A DNA stretch of 64,000 nucleotides from JABDEZ01 sp965276955 (GCA_965276955.1 CBDIBP010000007.1:62001-126000), one strand, 5' to 3'; positions 52,302 to 61,345 are shown, counted from the first letter of the stretch. Numbers and translations: made by a program. The notes: generated by a model not told the origin, from the letters alone.

Positions 52302-53093
52302 TTATCCCACTGTATAGTACACGCATGTGGTCACAAAATCGCGGAGATAGGGCAGGTGAGTAATGGGTGCCCATTGCTTGCGGGGTTGCAGGCCAAACTT
52401 GTACTTGTAGATAGGGTTGATGAGGTAGTGTGTTTTGTTCAACACCTTAAGGCCGCTCTTTTTCAGTATACGCTCAAACCGCTCTATGGTGATCTGGGTA
52501 TCCTTTATCTCGCCCAGTTCTTTCAGCACGCCTTCATTCTCACCGGCAAGTTTCAATATGCCTTTATACAGGAAGTTGGGGAGTATATGGTACCAGGGCA
52601 GCATGCTGGTTATCTTCTTCTCGCATATCTGCTGGTGACCACCAAAAGGCATGTACCATGGCGGGAAACCAAAGTAGATCTGTCCGCCTTGTTTCAAAAA
52701 ATTCTTAAGGTAAGGAATGAATTTTTCCTGCTCAGGTATGTGCTCAATGGCATCCTTCAGGATGATGACATTGAAAAAACCTTTGAACCGCTCCAGGAAA
52801 TCAGCATCATAAACATTCTTGTACAGGAACTCCATCTTGCCCGTAGCCACTTCTTTACTCAGTATATCGTTGGCAATATCTATACGCAACGGGTTCAGGT
52901 CCACACCCACACAATGGCAACCACGCTCGGCAAATGGAACCAAAACACCGCCCTCTCCACAACCTATTTCAAGCACGTTGGTTTCGGCACCTAAGGGCAT
53001 TGTCTTCTCAATGAACGGCAGCACATAAGAACGTGAATTGTCCACCTGCTGATCAAACCTTATTTTCTCGTCAAGATGCTGCTTGAGGGCCAT
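52302..53093 (-). CDS. Class I SAM-dependent methyltransferase
   Basis: A 263-residue methyltransferase. The SAM-binding motif I is 'VLEIGCGEGGVLVPFAERG', followed by 'CVGVDLNPLRIDIAN' (acidic loop) and motif IV 'NVIILKDAIEHIPEQE', all typical of the Methyltransf_11/UbiE-like group. The C-terminal half carries 'YFGFPPWYMPFGGHQQ'. Its substrate is unknown; it lies between an acyltransferase gene (ten bases) and the DAHP synthase gene (31 bases), so a surface-polysaccharide role is possible. No signal peptide. Confidence 0.87.
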   Translation of the reverse strand: MALKQHLDEKIRFDQQVDNSRSYVLPFIEKTMPLGAETNVLEIGCGEGGVLVPFAERGCHCVGVDLNPLRIDIANDILSKEVATGKMEFLYKNVYDADFLERFKGFFNVIILKDAIEHIPEQEKFIPYLKNFLKQGGQIYFGFPPWYMPFGGHQQICEKKITSMLPWYHILPNFLYKGILKLAGENEGVLKELGEIKDTQITIERFERILKKSGLKVLNKTHYLINPIYKYKFGLQPRKQWAPITHLPYLRDFVTTCVYYTVG

Positions 53094-53124
53094 TGGTTAT
53101 TGTAAATGTTTGTGCGAAGGTTAT

Positions 53125-54204
53125 TTATTTATTGTTATCCGTTGTTTGCTGCAATATAGCAAGTTGTTTCTTAATACTCTCATGGTGTATCACCTCGTAC
53201 AGGCTAATAATGAACTCCTGTGTCAGGTGGTTAGAGCCCACAGCACGTGCAGTAAGGTTGTCCACTATTTCACGCCAGCGTTCAGGCTGGTATACGGTCA
53301 TATTCGCAGCCTTCTTCAGTGTGCCTATCTGTTCGCTCAGTTGCATACGGCGGCCCACCAGGTCCAGTATCTCAGCATCCATACTATCCATTACCTGGCG
53401 CAGGTATTCCAGCTCCACGCCGTGGGTCATATCCACGCTGTATTCATTTTTCAGTACCAGCTTTTGCAGCAACTGTCCCAATGCTGCAGGTGTTATCTGC
53501 TGTGCAGCATCGCTCATTGCTGCATCCGGGTGCGGGTGGGTCTCTATCATCAGCCCCTCGAAGTGCAGATCCATAGCACGTTGAGACATTTCTGCAATAG
53601 CATCCCTACGGCCAGTTATATGGCTGGGGTCGCAAAATATGGATAGTTCGGGCTTTCTTCTTTTTAGTTCTATTGGTATGGGCCAGTTGGGGTGGTTTCG
53701 GTTGCCGCCGGGTGAATTGTAGCCGGTAAAGCCACGGTGCACACCAGCTATCTGGTTTATGCCCACCTGCTCAAAACGCTCTATAGCTCCTTGCCACATA
53801 TCCACATCAGGGGTCACCGGGTTCTTTACCATCACAGGTATATGCACCCCCTTCAGTGCATCTGCTATACGCTGCACCTGGAAGGGGTTTACCGTGGTGC
53901 GTGCACCTATCCACAATACATCTATACCATATTTCAGTGCCAACTCCACATGGCGGGGCTCTGCTACCTCTACGGTTACCGGCAGCCAGTGCGTTTCCTT
54001 TACCTCGCGCAGCCACTCCAGTCCCACCTCGCCCACCCCTTCAAAAGTGCCAGGCTTGGTACGGGGTTTCCACACACCTGCACGAAACAGATGCACAGGC
54101 AGTTTCTGCAAAGCAGCCGCTGTTTCCATCACCTGTTCCCTCGTTTCTGCACTGCAGGGCCCTGCTATCAAAAAGGGCCTGCGCCCCGATCGGAAAAAAC
54201 TCAT
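53125..54204 (-). CDS. Bifunctional DAHP synthase / chorismate mutase
   Basis: A 359-residue fusion. Residues ~1-255 are a 3-deoxy-7-phosphoheptulonate synthase of the KDO8P-synthase-like (type I-beta) group: 'FLIAGPCSAETREQVMETA', 'RAGVWKPRTKPGTFEGVGE', 'WIGARTTVNPFQVQ', 'VMVKNPVTPD' and 'FCDPSHITGRRDAI'. Residues ~265-350 are an AroQ-type chorismate mutase ('LEYLRQVMDSMDAEILDLVGRRMQLSEQIG'). It opens the shikimate pathway and directs chorismate to prephenate; fusion allows feedback control by phenylalanine or prephenate. No other aro gene is adjacent. Confidence 0.93.
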   Translation of the reverse strand: MSFFRSGRRPFLIAGPCSAETREQVMETAAALQKLPVHLFRAGVWKPRTKPGTFEGVGEVGLEWLREVKETHWLPVTVEVAEPRHVELALKYGIDVLWIGARTTVNPFQVQRIADALKGVHIPVMVKNPVTPDVDMWQGAIERFEQVGINQIAGVHRGFTGYNSPGGNRNHPNWPIPIELKRRKPELSIFCDPSHITGRRDAIAEMSQRAMDLHFEGLMIETHPHPDAAMSDAAQQITPAALGQLLQKLVLKNEYSVDMTHGVELEYLRQVMDSMDAEILDLVGRRMQLSEQIGTLKKAANMTVYQPERWREIVDNLTARAVGSNHLTQEFIISLYEVIHHESIKKQLAILQQTTDNNK

Positions 54205-54491
54205 AAGCTGTAAAGATAATTGATATTTGGTGCCGCTTTGCTTATTGTAATGTGATGTAGGGATCGATGTTTAAAATATTATTTGTTTGTGGTATAAGTT
54301 AGACGCAACCGGGAGGTTTCTGGCGTGGAAAGTTGATCACTGTACAACTCATCTGATACACCCGTCTAAAAAGAACTGCAGCAGAATAAATTGTATTGAT
54401 AATTTATTCATTGTTAATAATTTAAAATTTATTTAAATGCAATATCACTTAATTGGCACGACTTTATAATAATAGTTAAAGATCGATACTT
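54205..54491. other. AT-rich spacer between divergent genes
   Basis: 287 bases without a supported ORF between the DAHP synthase and the response-regulator gene. On the minus strand TATCTTTA (one base from the -7 consensus) lies shortly before the DAHP synthase start. I see no strong inverted repeat. Confidence 0.5.
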
Positions 54492-54875
54492 ATGAACAAC
54501 CAAATGCAAAAAGATATACTTATAGCGGAAGATGACCAGGAAGATGTGAATATTTTTGAGATAGCGCTAAAAGAAACAGATGTAGTATATGATTTGCGCC
54601 ATGCCAAAGATGGGGACAAGTTATTTATTTTACTAAAAGACCGCATACCCTATATCCTGTTCCTGGACATTAATATGCCTTGTAAAGATGGGGTATCCTG
54701 TATCACTGAGATCAGGAAGAATAGGGATTATGATGCATTACCTATTATAGTTTATACTGCCGATCTGTATCAAAAGACCATAGATGATTGTTATAGAAAT
54801 GGGGCGAACCTTTACATTACCAAACCTTTTAGAATAAAAAAACTGGTGGAAAGATGCAAAAAGTATTCGCAATAG
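54492..54875 (+). CDS. Single-domain response regulator
   Basis: A 127-residue receiver domain without an output domain. The acidic pocket is 'ILIAEDDQEDV', the phospho-acceptor Asp lies in 'ILFLDINMPCKDGVSC' (near residue 58), the conserved Thr in 'IVYTADL' and the Lys in 'YITKPFRIKKL'. It is CheY-like in layout and could serve as an intermediate phosphate carrier. No kinase gene is adjacent, and the only kinase in the window (35315-39046) lies 15 kb away. Confidence 0.92.
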   Translation: MNNQMQKDILIAEDDQEDVNIFEIALKETDVVYDLRHAKDGDKLFILLKDRIPYILFLDINMPCKDGVSCITEIRKNRDYDALPIIVYTADLYQKTIDDCYRNGANLYITKPFRIKKLVERCKKYSQ

Positions 54876-54993
54876 ATTGGGATAACTACATGCATTATCC
54901 ACCCCAACATCAGTTCGTACTAAGTTAGCAGACTGCCGCGTTATTACTATTTTTGTCGCAGAAGGCTGGCTTCCTTCCACATTTTGTTTATTG

Positions 54994-55001
54994 TATCTTT
55001 G
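54994..55001 (+). promoter_or_regulatory. -7 promoter element of truB
   Basis: TATCTTTG, a perfect TAnnTTTG box, ends only five bases before the truB ATG at 55007. The transcript would thus begin at or within a base or two of the start codon. Confidence 0.65.
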
Positions 55002-55006
55002 CCGCA

Positions 55007-55738
55007 ATGAAGAATTTGCCTTTACCTGCGGAGCTAAAAGCCGGGGCTGTACTGTTGGTCGATAAACCATATAAGTGGACATCATTTGATGCCATACACA
55101 AACTAAAAATAGCCATGCGCGCCAAAATAGGCCACGCAGGCACACTTGACCCTATGGCTACCGGCCTGCTCATATGCTGCACCGGAGAAATGACCAAGCA
55201 GATAAGTGGTTACCAGCAACTGCCGAAGGAATACACGGGCATCATACACCTGGGCGCTGTCACCCCTACCTACGACCTGGAAGGAATACCCGAGCAGGAA
55301 AAACCTTATGACCACATTACCGACGAGCAGATATACGAGGCAACCAAACAATTTACCGGCGACATACTGCAAACGCCGCCCATACACTCTGCCATAAAAA
55401 AAGATGGTAAACGGTCTTACGACCTGGCAAGGGCCGGCGTAGAGGTGATACTGGATGCACGCCCCATAACCATAGCTGAATTCGAGATAACCAAAATAGA
55501 ACTATCCGAAGTACATTTCAGGGTATTGTGCAGCACGGGTACTTACATCCGCTCACTGGCTAACGACTTTGGCGCTGCACTGGGCTGTGGTGGTTACCTG
55601 CAGGCATTGCGCCGTACAAAGATCGGCAACTTTAAAGTAGAAGATGCGCTGACACCTGAGCAATGGACACAATATTGGAAAGACAACCGGCCTGCAAAAA
55701 AAGATGTCGCGCCCAAAGATGATGTTACTCCAGCATAA
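55007..55738 (+). CDS. truB: tRNA pseudouridine(55) synthase TruB
   Basis: A 243-residue enzyme that makes pseudouridine at position 55 in the tRNA T-loop. The start is the ATG 55007 ('MKNLPLPAELKAGAVLLVDKP'), because a -7 box ends five bases before; the frame extends further upstream without a credible start. Motif I 'LLVDKPYKWTSFDAIHKLK', catalytic region 'KIGHAGTLDPMATGLL' (Asp of GTLD), and 'STGTYIRSLANDFGAALGCGGYL' are all present. The family C-terminal domain is short. Its stop overlaps the convergent DUF2130 gene by 14 bases. Confidence 0.95.
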   Translation: MKNLPLPAELKAGAVLLVDKPYKWTSFDAIHKLKIAMRAKIGHAGTLDPMATGLLICCTGEMTKQISGYQQLPKEYTGIIHLGAVTPTYDLEGIPEQEKPYDHITDEQIYEATKQFTGDILQTPPIHSAIKKDGKRSYDLARAGVEVILDARPITIAEFEITKIELSEVHFRVLCSTGTYIRSLANDFGAALGCGGYLQALRRTKIGNFKVEDALTPEQWTQYWKDNRPAKKDVAPKDDVTPA

Positions 55739-57011
55739 GCCCGCTATCTTCTGATAACAGATTTAGGTCTATCGATTCCATACCGGCGATGCCGTCTATG
55801 GAGCCACGTATGTGTGTAGCATTCAGTAATACTTTGTCCAGTTGTTTCTCGCGGGCTTTCCATATGCGCTCCATCTGGTCGCGCTCTTTTATGAGCGATA
55901 TTTTCATACTCATGAAGCCTTCCTTTATGGCATTCCACTGTCCGGCAAATTCGGCACTGATGAGGTAATTGTACAGCAGGGCCATTTTGTCTCCTTTATT
56001 ATCATGATTTTTTTGTGCGCTGTATACCTGCATCACCAGGTCGCGCAGCACATGCACCAGCGCTTTGGCCTCGCTAAAATTGCAGATCCACACACCATCC
56101 TTTTGCCCGAACCCCGTCATATCTTTTGGCATAGCTTGCGTTACTATCACGGCTACATCAGCGCCCAGCATGCGGGTATCAGCCTTTAGCTTCTCTATCC
56201 ATTCGGGGCTAAAATCTTTGGTGCGCTTACTTTCATAAATGATCTTGCCACACTCTTGTCCATAGTTGTTGCGCACGGTCTGTATACAGTCTGCACCTTT
56301 CACACCCTTGCCTACCTCACTAATTATATCGAACGGGAAAGCATGTTTCAGCAATTCTTCCAGTGCCAGTTCCTGCACCTCGCCCTGTAGCTGCATACTG
56401 CCCTGCTCTGCCTTGCGGCGCATCTCCTCGGCCAGCTTGCGCTGGTCGTCCAGTTGTTTCTCCAGTTCTTTCAGTCGCATCTGGTGCTCAGCATCGCGCA
56501 CTTTATTCTTTTCTTCTTCTTCTTTCTTTATTTGTTCGCTCAGCTTGCTGCGCTCTTCCAGCATCTTGCGCTGCATGGCTACTTCCAGTTCCTGCTCACG
56601 AGCCTGTAGTTCCTGCATTTTTTTCAGGAAGTCCAGCTCGCGGTTGCGGGCTTCGGTCAGTTTGTCTGCGTTGGTTTTATTGGTGTCCTCCAGCAGCTTC
56701 AACTTGTGCTCGTAACTGGCTTGTATATTTATGGTAGCCTGGCGTTGCGCCTGTTCTTCTATTTTTTTCTTTTGCAGTTCAAATTCGCGCTGCAGGTCAT
56801 GGGCGTGGCCCTGTGCTGCCTTTTGCGCATCCTGCGCCTCTTGCTGTAGTTGCAGCTCTCTCTGCTTGAATTGTTCTTCTATTTTCCTGGTCTCGTCTTT
56901 CCACTTGCTGTTAAATTCGGTCCTCATCGATTCCCTTATCGACTTTGCCAAAGCCTCAGTAGGTTCGAACTGAGTGGCACAATTAGGGCATGTTATAATA
57001 TTGGTATTCAT
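55725..57011 (-). CDS. DUF2130 protein with long coiled coil
   Basis: A 428-residue cytosolic protein starting at the ATG complementary to 57009-57011; the longer frame adds an unrelated upstream segment. The start 'MNTNIITCPNC' carries a possible zinc-ribbon pair (Cys9, Cys12, followed by 'FEPTEALAKSI'). Residues ~40-235 are a long charged coiled coil (runs of Glu/Gln/Lys/Arg). The C-terminal domain (~240-428) is DUF2130: 'ELALEELLKHAFPFDIISEV', 'CGKIIYESKRTKDFSPEWIEKLKAD' and 'ADVAVIVTQAMP', which fits a PD-(D/E)xK-like nuclease fold with 'Y-E-S-K' as the catalytic K. Nuclease activity is not proven. It overlaps truB by 14 bases. Confidence 0.87.
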   Translation of the reverse strand: MNTNIITCPNCATQFEPTEALAKSIRESMRTEFNSKWKDETRKIEEQFKQRELQLQQEAQDAQKAAQGHAHDLQREFELQKKKIEEQAQRQATINIQASYEHKLKLLEDTNKTNADKLTEARNRELDFLKKMQELQAREQELEVAMQRKMLEERSKLSEQIKKEEEEKNKVRDAEHQMRLKELEKQLDDQRKLAEEMRRKAEQGSMQLQGEVQELALEELLKHAFPFDIISEVGKGVKGADCIQTVRNNYGQECGKIIYESKRTKDFSPEWIEKLKADTRMLGADVAVIVTQAMPKDMTGFGQKDGVWICNFSEAKALVHVLRDLVMQVYSAQKNHDNKGDKMALLYNYLISAEFAGQWNAIKEGFMSMKISLIKERDQMERIWKAREKQLDKVLLNATHIRGSIDGIAGMESIDLNLLSEDSGLMLE

Positions 57012-57104
57012 ACGCTCGTAAAAACCTGTTATCTGTAGCTTACGAAGTTCGCATTTATGAAGAATATACCTGCTTCCTATTTTTTGAGTATTTTCGGCTT
57101 GCCC

Positions 57105-59006
57105 ATGCGTTTGAGATATACATTGTTCATATGTTTCCTGTTCCTGTTTGCCCACTCTTGGGCGCAGGTACCGCCGCAACAGGCTGCCCATCACTATGAA
57201 AAAGCGTTAGAATTCAACGCCCATTTTAACAAGACCGATGCATGTAACGAGATGTGGAAGGCCATCACACTATACCCTCCATACAGCGATGCGTATAGTG
57301 TATTGGGCGAGTGGTATTTCAATATGCATCAATTCAGCGCAGCAGCACTGGTATTTGGCAAGGCCATGAAGACCTGCAAGAATGGCTATGCTTCGTTCGC
57401 TAAGCCTTATGCAAAAAGCCTGCTCTACAACAACCAGCCTGACTCTGCATTGCTCCTACTCAATAGTTACATGCCCGCTACTAATAATGCATCGTGGCAG
57501 GCACTGGTGAGGCAAGCGCTATTCGTACAGGAGGCACTGCTGCACCCTACCGATACGCCCATGAACATGGGGCCGCGCATCAACACTACCAGCCCGGAGA
57601 TGTACCCTTCTATATCATCAGATTCGCTCACCTTCTACTTTACCCGCAAGCACAACAACATAGACGAGGACTTTTACTATGCCAAACCCGATAGCTGCGG
57701 GGGATGGTACACTGCCCTTAACATGGGCCAGCCACTCAATACACCCGACCAGGAGTCGGCACAAATGGTCTCTGCCGATGGGCACTACCTTTTCTTTTCG
57801 CGGTGTGAGAACCGCAGCGAGAACGGCTGGGGCGAAGGTGGCTGCGACCTGTACCTTGCCTACCGCTGCAGTGTGGATAGCCCCTGGAGCGCACCGGAAA
57901 GTTTTGGAGCTACTATCAATAGCCCTGACAACGAGGTGATGCCCTGCCTCTCTGCAGATAACCGAGAACTGTTCTTTGCCAGCGACCGCCCCGGCGGCTA
58001 TGGAGGGTACGACCTATATGTAACAGAATTTGATAACGGCCTGTGGCTGCCGCCCCGCAACCTGGGTGCTGCGGTAAACACAGCTGGCAACGAGACCGCC
58101 CCCTACCTGCATATAGACAACCATACACTCTACTTTGTAAGCGATGGCCACCCCGGTATGGGCGGCAAGGATATTTATGTTACCCACCGCTACGACGATA
58201 CCATGTGGCGCAAGCCAACCAACATGGGCTACCCCATAAACACCACTGCCGACGAGCACAGCATGAGCGTGACCCTTGACGGCAAAAAAATATACCTATC
58301 CTCAGACAGGGAAGGCGTAAGAGGCGACTACGACATATATGAGACACCTATGCCAGACAAATACAAACCAATGCAGGTTTGCGCATTGAAAGGGTTTGTA
58401 TACGACAGCATCAGCAAGGAGCGACTTAACTACGCGAGTATATACATCATAGACCCAAGAACAAATAAGACCTTGTACCATTTTGTATCGAACAGGGGCG
58501 ATGCCAGTTATTTGATAACGCTCACCAAAGGCAGTAAGTACATTATGCAGACCGACCGCCTGGGCTATACCGATGTCATCGATACCTTGATGCTCGATAA
58601 TGCTGATCTGCCTGCACTCATCGATCAGAACATTGTGATGCTCTCGCAAGACTATGTAAAACCTGTTAACGACAGCCTGATCTTTACTATAAATTTCCCG
58701 GTAAATACCTCTAAACTTACCGATAGTGACGTAGTGAAGATACAACGGGCCATGAACCCATGGGTAACGGAGAAAGGAATAGTGGTAATGATAAATGGCT
58801 ATACCGACAATACAGGTACCCCACTTGTGAACGAACAACTATCGTACAAGCGCGCCAGCCAGGTAAAGACCGAGGTAATGAAATATGGCATAGATGAAAT
58901 GATGATGAAGGTGCAGGGCTGGGGCGAAGCCAACCCCATAACCACTAACGATACAGAAGAAGGACGGGATAAGAATAGACGGGTAGAGGTGATAATCAGG
59001 CGATAA
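57105..59006 (+). CDS. PorE-like OmpA-family T9SS protein (TPR, WD40, CRD, OmpA)
   Basis: A 633-residue exported protein. I choose the ATG 57105 ('MRLRYTLFICFLFLFAHSWAQ', a signal peptide); an ATG at 57057 is in frame but lies before a TATTTTCG box (57089-57096). Domains in order: TPR-like helices (~25-115), a beta-propeller of PD40/WD40-type repeats (~150-400, 'YPSISSDSLTFYFTRK', 'LFFASDRPGGYGGYDLY', 'IYLSSDREGVRGDYDIYE'), a carboxypeptidase-like CRD (~430-520, 'GFVYDSISKERLNYASIY') and a C-terminal OmpA domain (~540-633, 'GYTDNTGTPLVNEQLSYKRA'). This is the published layout of PorE, a periplasmic T9SS protein that may bind peptidoglycan. Confidence 0.85.
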   Translation: MRLRYTLFICFLFLFAHSWAQVPPQQAAHHYEKALEFNAHFNKTDACNEMWKAITLYPPYSDAYSVLGEWYFNMHQFSAAALVFGKAMKTCKNGYASFAKPYAKSLLYNNQPDSALLLLNSYMPATNNASWQALVRQALFVQEALLHPTDTPMNMGPRINTTSPEMYPSISSDSLTFYFTRKHNNIDEDFYYAKPDSCGGWYTALNMGQPLNTPDQESAQMVSADGHYLFFSRCENRSENGWGEGGCDLYLAYRCSVDSPWSAPESFGATINSPDNEVMPCLSADNRELFFASDRPGGYGGYDLYVTEFDNGLWLPPRNLGAAVNTAGNETAPYLHIDNHTLYFVSDGHPGMGGKDIYVTHRYDDTMWRKPTNMGYPINTTADEHSMSVTLDGKKIYLSSDREGVRGDYDIYETPMPDKYKPMQVCALKGFVYDSISKERLNYASIYIIDPRTNKTLYHFVSNRGDASYLITLTKGSKYIMQTDRLGYTDVIDTLMLDNADLPALIDQNIVMLSQDYVKPVNDSLIFTINFPVNTSKLTDSDVVKIQRAMNPWVTEKGIVVMINGYTDNTGTPLVNEQLSYKRASQVKTEVMKYGIDEMMMKVQGWGEANPITTNDTEEGRDKNRRVEVIIRR

Positions 59007-59020
59007 AAAACAAACTACTT

Positions 59021-59422
59021 ATGCTGAAAATAGAACACTTAGGTATTGCAGTAAAGAACATGGCAGAGGCACTTCCGCTTTTCGAGCAATTGCTGAATAC
59101 CCCTTGTTACAAGACGGAAGAAGTAGCCACCGAGGGCGTGACCACTGCCTTTTTTGCAACAGGAGATTCTAAAATAGAGCTGCTGGAAGCGACGCGGGAA
59201 GATAGCCCTATAGCAAAATTCATAGACAAGAAAGGACAAGGCATACACCACATAGCATTCGAGGTAGAGAATATAGAAGCTGAAATGAAACGCCTGCAGG
59301 CCCTGGGTTTCGAATTGCTGAACGAAACGCCCAAGAACGGCGCCGACAACAAGCTGGTATGTTTCCTGCATCCTAAGACAACCAATGGCGTGCTTATAGA
59401 GCTGTGCCAGGAAAAGAAGTAG
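59021..59422 (+). CDS. mce: Methylmalonyl-CoA epimerase
   Basis: A 133-residue vicinal-oxygen-chelate enzyme that interconverts (R)- and (S)-methylmalonyl-CoA. The start 'MLKIEHLGIAVKNMAEALPLFEQLL' and 'GIHHIAFEVENIEAEMKRL' with 'PKTTNGVLIELCQEK' at the end are diagnostic; metal ligands are His in 'IEHLGIAV', His in 'GIHHIAF' and Glu in 'LIELCQ'. It starts 14 bases after the PorE-like gene. No mutase gene is adjacent. Confidence 0.95.
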   Translation: MLKIEHLGIAVKNMAEALPLFEQLLNTPCYKTEEVATEGVTTAFFATGDSKIELLEATREDSPIAKFIDKKGQGIHHIAFEVENIEAEMKRLQALGFELLNETPKNGADNKLVCFLHPKTTNGVLIELCQEKK

Positions 59423-59425
59423 CAA

Positions 59426-60028
59426 ATGAAACCACATTTTTTCCCTACTCCTGCTGACCTTAGGAAATGGTTCGAAAATAACCACGCTAAAGAACAGGAA
59501 CTAATTGTAGGCTTTTACAAGACCGGAAGCAAAAAGCCATCCATCACCTGGCCTCAATCTGTAGATGAGGCCCTGTGCTTTGGCTGGATAGACGGCGTGC
59601 GGCGGTCGATTGATGAGGAAAGCTACCAGATACGTTTCACGCCACGTAAGCCAGGCAGTATATGGAGCAATATAAACATTGCCAAGGTAGAGGACCTGAC
59701 CGCCAAGGGACTGATGCAGCCCGCAGGGCTGGCCGCCTACAAACATAAAAAAGAGCACAAGGCCGGCATCTATTCTTTTGAGCAGGGAGATATAGCATTC
59801 AGTGCCGACCAGCTAAAACTACTTAAGGCTAATAAAAAGGCATGGGCGTTTTTCCAGGCGCAGTCGCCTTCTTATAAAAGAGTAGCCACCTGGCATGTAG
59901 TAAGTGCCAAGCAGGAGGTTACGAAGAGCAAACGCCTGCAGGAACTAATCATTGACAGCGAAAATGGCATGCTCATAAAAAGCCAGCGGTGGGGAAAGCA
60001 GGCAGGCAACAAAAACACCGGCAAATAA
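59426..60028 (+). CDS. YdeI/OmpD-associated family protein
   Basis: A 200-residue protein. 'KPSITWPQSVDEALCFGWIDGVRRSIDEES' and 'IRFTPRKPGSIWSNINIAKVEDL' are the YdeI family motifs; the last 40 residues 'KLLKANKKAWAFFQAQSPSYKRVATWHVVSAKQEVTK' (core 'AWAFFQAQSPSYKR') match the C-terminal repeat. In Gram-negative bacteria YdeI is linked to resistance to peptide antibiotics, mechanism unclear. It starts three bases after the epimerase stop, suggesting co-transcription. Confidence 0.88.
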   Translation: MKPHFFPTPADLRKWFENNHAKEQELIVGFYKTGSKKPSITWPQSVDEALCFGWIDGVRRSIDEESYQIRFTPRKPGSIWSNINIAKVEDLTAKGLMQPAGLAAYKHKKEHKAGIYSFEQGDIAFSADQLKLLKANKKAWAFFQAQSPSYKRVATWHVVSAKQEVTKSKRLQELIIDSENGMLIKSQRWGKQAGNKNTGK

Positions 60029-60077
60029 ATGCCCGATATTTTGTAATTATGCTGCACAAAATTTTACAAGAGAACAC

Positions 60078-60752
60078 ATGAAAAAACTTCTGCTCCTGCT
60101 TTGCATTACTATGATGGGTATTGCCACGTATGCACAAAAAGAGACCAAGATAGATATTGAGACCAACTATGGTAAAATAGTGGTACTGCTGTATGACAAT
60201 ACCCCACTGCACAAAGCCAATATGATAAAGCTGGCTAAAGCGCATTTTTTTGATAGTACCTTGTTCCATAGGGTGATACCCAATTTTGTGATACAGGGCG
60301 GCGACCCAAATTCTAAACATGCAACCGCCGGCACGGTGCTGGGCAATGGGGAAATAGGCTACCGCATACCGGCAGAGATCAATGATACAGACATCCATAA
60401 GCGCGGCGCATTGGGTATGGCCCGCGATGGCAATCCTAAGAAAGAATCATCGGCATGCCAGTTCTACATTGTTACTGGCAATAAAGTAACTGAGGCTGAC
60501 CTGAATGCACTGGAAACAAGCAGAGGCCATAAGTATACTAAAGCACAGCGTGCTGCATATATCGCAAACGGCGGTACTCCGCACCTGGATGGCGGCTACA
60601 CCATATTTGGAGAAGTAGTAGAAGGGATGGACGTAGTAGACAAAATATCAGCAGTTGCCTGCGACCAGAATACACGGCCCATACAACCCGTAGAAATGAA
60701 AACTGTGCGAGTGGAAAAGCACAAGAGAAAGAAATTCCTCGGCATATTTTAA
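60078..60752 (+). CDS. Exported cyclophilin-type peptidyl-prolyl isomerase
   Basis: A 224-residue enzyme with a signal peptide ('MKKLLLLLCITMMGIATYAQ'). Cyclophilin motifs are 'KIDIETNYGKIVVLLYDNTPLHKAN', 'TLFHRVIPNFVIQGGDPN' with the active-site Arg in FHR, and 'DGGYTIFGEVVEGMDVVDKI'; 'ACQFYIVTGNK' contains the conserved Gln-Phe-Tyr/Phe. A short insert (~residues 143-172) is seen in Bacteroidota homologues. It probably aids folding of envelope proteins. A terminator follows seven bases past the stop. Confidence 0.93.
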   Translation: MKKLLLLLCITMMGIATYAQKETKIDIETNYGKIVVLLYDNTPLHKANMIKLAKAHFFDSTLFHRVIPNFVIQGGDPNSKHATAGTVLGNGEIGYRIPAEINDTDIHKRGALGMARDGNPKKESSACQFYIVTGNKVTEADLNALETSRGHKYTKAQRAAYIANGGTPHLDGGYTIFGEVVEGMDVVDKISAVACDQNTRPIQPVEMKTVRVEKHKRKKFLGIF

Positions 60753-60758
60753 AAGAGT

Positions 60759-60797
60759 AAAAAGACAAAGGCTGCGATGCGCAGCCTTTGTCTTTTT
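60759..60797. terminator. Very strong bidirectional intrinsic terminator
   Basis: A perfect 18-bp stem: AAAAAGACAAAGGCTGCG and its reverse complement, loop ATG. Both strands end in a T-run. It separates the convergent cyclophilin (stop 60752) and PNPOx-like (stop 60803) genes. Confidence 0.88.
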
Positions 60798-60802
60798 ATA
60801 TA

Positions 60803-61345
60803 TTACTGGTTCATAGCCAGGTTGCCTTCTATAGAGTCATCCAGGGTTTTCCCCATTATAGCGCCAGCCACAGTTTTCATAAAAGAAACTGCGCTGCCAT
60901 GCTTGGTATCCCAGTAGTAACCTTTCTCTATTTCCACCTTTATCACTGTTATGCGCGGGTCGTCCTCACCTTCTGTGAACCAGGTCTTATATAGGGGTTC
61001 CCACAGTTCTTTTATTTTTGCTTTATCAGTGCTTATAGTAGCGGTACCATAGATGCTCAGAAAATCAGAATGTGCAGAACCTTGCGAAAAGAGTTGCACG
61101 TGCGCATCCTTTTTTATTTCCGCGTTCTTGTGGCTGTCCTTTGCACTCAGGAACCAGAATGTCCCATCCTCATCCACTTTTTGTATAGCCATAGGGCGCG
61201 TATTTACCGGGCTACCAGATATTATATTAGTGCAAAAGAAGCAACTCTGTGCAGCTTCTGCCAGTTCTTTTATCTTTTTTCCGGCTTCTGTCCCTTGCAG
61301 ATCTTCATGATTTTTTTCTTCCTGTTGTTTGTTGATGCTGTCCAT
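60803..61345 (-). CDS. Pyridoxamine 5'-phosphate oxidase family protein (general stress protein 26-like)
   Basis: A 180-residue flavin-binding split-barrel protein. 'FFCTNIISGSPVNTRPMAIQKVDEDGTFWFLSAKDSHKNAEIKKD' (cores 'RPMAIQKVDEDGTFWFL' and 'DSHKNAEIK') and 'SIYGTATISTDKAKIKELW' match the PNPOx/pyridox_ox_2 group that includes the general stress protein 26 family. It binds FMN or F420 but is unlikely to be a true PNP oxidase. No signal peptide. It is convergent with the cyclophilin gene, with a strong shared terminator between them. Confidence 0.88.
   Translation of the reverse strand: MDSINKQQEEKNHEDLQGTEAGKKIKELAEAAQSCFFCTNIISGSPVNTRPMAIQKVDEDGTFWFLSAKDSHKNAEIKKDAHVQLFSQGSAHSDFLSIYGTATISTDKAKIKELWEPLYKTWFTEGEDDPRITVIKVEIEKGYYWDTKHGSAVSFMKTVAGAIMGKTLDDSIEGNLAMNQ

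Noticed and set aside
53083..53646. Plus-strand ORF of 187 codons opposite the DAHP synthase/chorismate mutase gene
   Set aside because: Shadow of a confidently identified gene on the other strand.
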